Part shown: piece after piece, positions 29,064-31,370 of the stretch
How positions within the stretch are numbered: the first letter of the stretch is position 1
How the letters are laid out: the number at the start of each line of letters is the position of its first letter
Origin: a virus
DNA: 31,370 nt
IMG/VR virus record: IMGVR_UViG_3300046515_000179
Span: 1 to 31,370 of that record
Direction: 5' to 3' (one strand)
Notes under the pieces: model-generated
Databases searched by the model: none
Seen by the model: only the letters and a program-made list of their open reading frames with translations
Told to the model about the DNA's origin: nothing
Program-made: the position numbers and the translations under genes

Positions 29064-29335
29064 ACACAGCTTTTCTCCTGATGGCGCAGTACAACGGCCG
29101 GGCCATCATCCCGCTGGACCAGGTGTGCAAGGACTACTTCACCCACCTAACCACCGAAATGTTCCAGCGCAAGGTACTGGCCGGACAGATCAAAATCCCG
29201 ATCACTCGCCTAGAGCCCAGCCAGAAAAGCGCCAAGGGCATTCACATAACCGACCTGGCCGCCTACCTCGACTTGCAGCGGGAAGCCGCAGTCAAGGAGT
29301 GCAACCAACTCAATGGCTTAAAACGCGCCTCTTAA
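29060..29335 (+). CDS. PrtN-like (pyocin activator family) protein 2
   Basis: A 91-residue PrtN-like protein with NGRAIIPLDQVCKDYFTHLT, VLAGQIKIPITRLEPSQKSA and IHITDLAAYLDLQREAA, closely following the family pattern. GGAGG lies 9 nt upstream of ATG 29060. Its 3' end overlaps the integrase gene's end by 26 bases, tail to tail. Because PrtN is an activator of late genes in pyocin clusters, this may be an activator of phage genes, or an excisionase-like factor given its place next to int (inference). Confidence 0.85.
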   Translation: MNTAFLLMAQYNGRAIIPLDQVCKDYFTHLTTEMFQRKVLAGQIKIPITRLEPSQKSAKGIHITDLAAYLDLQREAAVKECNQLNGLKRAS

Positions 29336-30461
29336 GCCACTTAATAGATGCGGCGCCTAGCTTGACGGGCGCCTTCAAAATCTTGTCATGCCACTCCCAA
29401 CCAACGTATGAATCACCTCGGCCACGCAGATGGGTATATCGCCTCAGCGAGTTCCAGTCCCTGTGCCCTGAAACACTTGCTACACGCGGGATATCCCAGT
29501 CCATCTCAAATAATCGACTAACACCGTCGTGCCTCAGATCGTGAAAGTGCAAGTCATCGATCTCTGTAAACTTGCAAGCTTTCGCCCAAGACGTAGAAAT
29601 AGATTCAGGGCTATAGGGAAATATATCCTCGCCAGCCTTAGGCATTGTTTGAAGTATTCGCCACGCTTCATCTGGTAAGTAACACCAAACATCATTGCCA
29701 ATCTTCTGGCCGGGGTTCTTCATATCCCGGACCATCACCCGCTGACCAGCCTCATCAACATCAGCCCAGGTGATACGAGTAATCTCATCGAGTCGCCGCG
29801 TGGAAAAAATCGCGAAGCCCACGACCTTCAGCATATTGATTGAACTACGCCGGCGCCCCTGCATTTCTTCGTAGTAACTCAGTACCTTTCCCAGCTCAAC
29901 CAACGACGGTCGACGATCCCTCTCGCGGCTCTTCAAGTTGTAACCGAGCTTACGCAATACCTTACGTGCGTCACCCATTGCATGCGGATCAACTTGATAA
30001 CCCCAGGCGGGCCGAGCAATTGATAACACTGCGCCAAGATGGGCAAGATCGTTGCCTGCGGTTTGAGGCTGCACCCCACCGCCTGCTTTGCTCATACGCC
30101 AAAGCGCGTAGTCCACCAGTTGCTGACTGTTCACGTCAGAATCAACCAACTTCCCAAAGTCCGTTTCCGAAATGGCATTCAACGTGGCCTTCTTGGTTTT
30201 CCCCAGCGGCCGGGCTTTCTCCATTTCATCCAGGTAGCGGGTGATCATGTCACTGACCGTGACCCCCTTTCGGTTCGCCCGCTCGATTGCACCAGGCTCA
30301 TCCAGCTCAGCACCGCGCTTTCGCGTCCAGGCCTGTGCTGCCTGTTTTCGGGCAAAGGTCTGACTCTCTTGGTAGACTTGCACTCCGTCGCGCTTGATGC
30401 GGATCTGAGCCGTGTAGCTCACAGTCCCGTCCGCCAGTTTTCTTGCCCTGATAGTCGCCAT
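29310..30461 (-). CDS. int: Tyrosine-family phage integrase (dusA-specific type)
   Basis: A 383-residue tyrosine recombinase. The N-terminal arm/SAM-like part spans residues 1-170; the catalytic part has the box I arginine in FSTRRLDEITRI (Arg223), the HxLR motif HFHDLRHDG (His307, Arg310), GHRDW (His333), and the nucleophile Tyr342 in RRYTHL. I start at ATG 30461 (MATIRARKLADG); no strong ribosome-binding site is present, and a longer frame to 30512 would cross the repeats at 30469-30506. The integrase lies directly next to the dusA junction, as in the known dusA-integrating family. Low expression may be due to the weak start. Confidence 0.93.
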   Translation of the reverse strand: MATIRARKLADGTVSYTAQIRIKRDGVQVYQESQTFARKQAAQAWTRKRGAELDEPGAIERANRKGVTVSDMITRYLDEMEKARPLGKTKKATLNAISETDFGKLVDSDVNSQQLVDYALWRMSKAGGGVQPQTAGNDLAHLGAVLSIARPAWGYQVDPHAMGDARKVLRKLGYNLKSRERDRRPSLVELGKVLSYYEEMQGRRRSSINMLKVVGFAIFSTRRLDEITRITWADVDEAGQRVMVRDMKNPGQKIGNDVWCYLPDEAWRILQTMPKAGEDIFPYSPESISTSWAKACKFTEIDDLHFHDLRHDGVSRLFEMDWDIPRVASVSGHRDWNSLRRYTHLRGRGDSYVGWEWHDKILKAPVKLGAASIKWLKRRVLSH

Positions 30462-30468
30462 ATCGAAA

Positions 30469-30506
30469 GTGGTACGCGTCAGTTTTGAAGTGGTACATCG
30501 TACCAC
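30469..30506. repeat. GTGGTAC repeats, candidate arm-type integrase/Xis sites
   Basis: GTGGTAC occurs at 30469, again at 30490 (21 bp on, two DNA turns) and inverted as GTACCAC at 30500, forming GTGGTAC-ATC-GTACCAC. A related TGGTACCA is at 30566. Placed between integrase start and att core, they fit arm-type binding sites and could also control int transcription. Confidence 0.62.
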
Positions 30507-30514
30507 TGACATTC

Positions 30515-30551
30515 AAAAAACGCCCGAAAACCCCCGAAAACACGCTGAAAA
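30515..30551. other. Phased A-tracts, probable intrinsic bend
   Basis: A6 at 30515-30520 and A4 at 30527-30530, 30537-30540 and 30548-30551 have centres 10-11 bp apart, so they lie on one helical face and should bend the DNA. Three are in repeats of C(C/T)GAAAAC. It is within the att region. Confidence 0.6.
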
Positions 30552-30564
30552 CACGTAGAGCAAT

Positions 30565-31370
30565 ATGGTACCAAACACCCACTCCAGCCCAGTAAACTCG
30601 AGCCCTGCGCTGTCCCGGCGCTTTAGTGTTGCGCCCATGATGGACTGGACTGACAGACACTGCCGTTTTTTCCTACGTCTATTGTCGAAAAACGCCCTCC
30701 TCTACACCGAAATGGTCACGACCGGCGCGCTGCTCAACGGCGATCACGATCGCTTCCTCCGTCACAACGAAGCCGAACACCCGCTCGCCCTGCAACTCGG
30801 TGGCAGTGTCCCGCTGGACCTCGCCGCCTGCGCCCGCATGGCCCAGGAACACGGCTACGACGAGGTGAATCTCAATGTCGGCTGCCCGAGTGACCGGGTG
30901 CAGAACAACATGATCGGCGCGTGCCTGATGGGGCATCCGCAGTTGGTGGCCGATTGTGTGAAGGCGATGCGCGATGCGGTGTCGATTCCGGTGACGGTGA
31001 AGCACCGCATCGGGATCAACGGACGGGACAGTTACGAGGAGCTCTGCGATTTCGTCGGCACGGTTCGGGATGCCGGGTGCACGAGTTTTACGGTACATGC
31101 GCGGATTGCGATTCTGGAGGGGCTGTCGCCGAAGGAGAACCGCGACATTCCGCCCCTGCGTTATGACGTAGCGGCGCAGTTGAAGACGGATTTTCCGGAG
31201 CTGGAGATTATTCTCAACGGCGGAATCAAGACGCTGGAGGCCTGCCACGAACATCTGCAGACGTTCGACGGCGTGATGTTGGGCCGCGAGGCCTATCACA
31301 ATCCTTATGTGATGGCTGAGGTGGATCAGCAACTGTTCGGCAGTACGGCGCCGGTGATCAGCCGCGCCGA
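30565..31370 (+). CDS. dusA: tRNA-dihydrouridine synthase A with phage-supplied N-terminus, 3' end cut
   Basis: Flavin-dependent synthase that reduces uridines 20/20a in the tRNA D-loop. From [20 protein letters not shown] on it is a regular DusA, with [10 protein letters not shown] and the catalytic Cys107 in [12 protein letters not shown] and [16 protein letters not shown]. The reading frame continues upstream over the junction to ATG 30565 ([20 protein letters not shown]), so the prophage gives a new start and leader. The natural start is at the other end of the prophage, outside the window. Only 268 codons are seen; the C-terminus runs off the right edge. Confidence 0.9.
   Translation, partial: MVPNTHSSPVNSSPALSRRFSVAPMMDWTDRHCRFFLRLLSKNALLYTEMVTTGALLNGDHDRFLRHNEAEHPLALQLGGSVPLDLAACARMAQEHGYDEVNLNVGCPSDRVQNNMIGACLMGHPQLVADCVKAMRDAVSIPVTVKHRIGINGRDSYEELCDFVGTVRDAGCTSFTVHARIAILEGLSPKENRDIPPLRYDVAAQLKTDFPELEIILNGGIKTLEACHEHLQTFDGVMLGREAYHNPYVMAEVDQQLFGSTAPVISRA
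30616..30645. other. Attachment site junction in dusA (candidate core)
   Basis: The bases encoding [10 protein letters not shown] in dusA (about 30616-30645) form the usual core used by dusA-specific integrases. Upstream codons from 30565 are unlike host DusA and come from the phage. The exact crossover and the opposite copy cannot be fixed because the left end of the prophage is outside the window. Confidence 0.6.

Noticed and set aside
29310-29335. Overlap of the second PrtN-like gene and integrase as a sign of frameshift
   Set aside because: Both frames are complete and tail-to-tail overlap of 26 bases is common in compact phages.
30679-31332. Minus-strand open frame opposite dusA
   Set aside because: The plus-strand product is an intact DusA sequence; the antisense frame has no pattern.
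1-31370. tRNA genes, CRISPR arrays and insertion sequences
   Set aside because: No cloverleaf-like sequence, no regularly spaced long repeats and no transposase pattern were seen by reading; the integrase is phage-type.

Overview
The window is the larger part of a temperate phage genome integrated in the chromosome of a Pseudomonas species, most like the P. fluorescens/P. putida side of the genus. Evidence: a dusA gene with a strongly Pseudomonas-like product at the right edge, phage gene families typical of Pseudomonas prophages (PrtN-like, DUF2303, CP76/CII-like, YdaS/Cro-like), and GC-rich coding DNA (about 60% by eye). The right attachment junction lies inside the 5' end of dusA. The left end of the prophage, with the remaining baseplate/fibre genes and probably the endolysin, lies beyond base 1.

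Right to left: the dusA 3' part (30565-31370) is preceded by the attachment region and a tyrosine integrase on the minus strand (29310-30461). A compact rightward operon (24660-29335) holds small accessory genes: a KilAC/ANT-like protein, two PrtN-like proteins, a DUF2303 protein, a membrane/coiled-coil protein, an HD phosphohydrolase and a Lar-type zinc-ribbon protein. The switch is at 23412-24660: an S24 CI repressor (+) divergent from a YdaS/Cro-like gene (-), with 16-bp TACA(N8)TGTA operators at both early promoters. The leftward early operon follows: cro, a CII-like regulator, a small zinc finger, a Toprim primase half, and a DUF5906/D5-type helicase. A 0.33-kb gene-free region with ten copies of ACCYGACACA is a good replication-origin candidate. 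Then come a Q-position regulator, a factor-independent terminator and the late operon.

The late operon (all minus) is a mosaic: lysis-position membrane proteins, HNH nuclease, cos-type spacer, P27 small terminase, large terminase, HK97-type portal, ClpP-like protease, HK97 capsid and head-tail connectors, then a Mu-type contractile tail (gp37, DUF2635, sheath, tube, a frameshifted tail-assembly chaperone, tape measure, gpN, gpP/gp44, gp45 spike, gp46, gp47, gp48). HK97 head plus Mu tail is the SfV-like plan. A small secreted-protein gene with its own downstream terminator interrupts the head/tail junction and looks like a moron.

The most unusual item is a repeated RNA-like element. A conserved core CCTCTCACCAAA occurs four times in untranslated gaps, and in three of them it sits in the loop of a hairpin whose 7-10 bp stem differs completely in sequence but always pairs. 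One copy lies at the predicted 5' end of the rightward transcript and one between cro and cII, positions like those of nutL/nutR or put sites in lambdoid phages. This is proposed as a possible undescribed antitermination or post-transcriptional control element.
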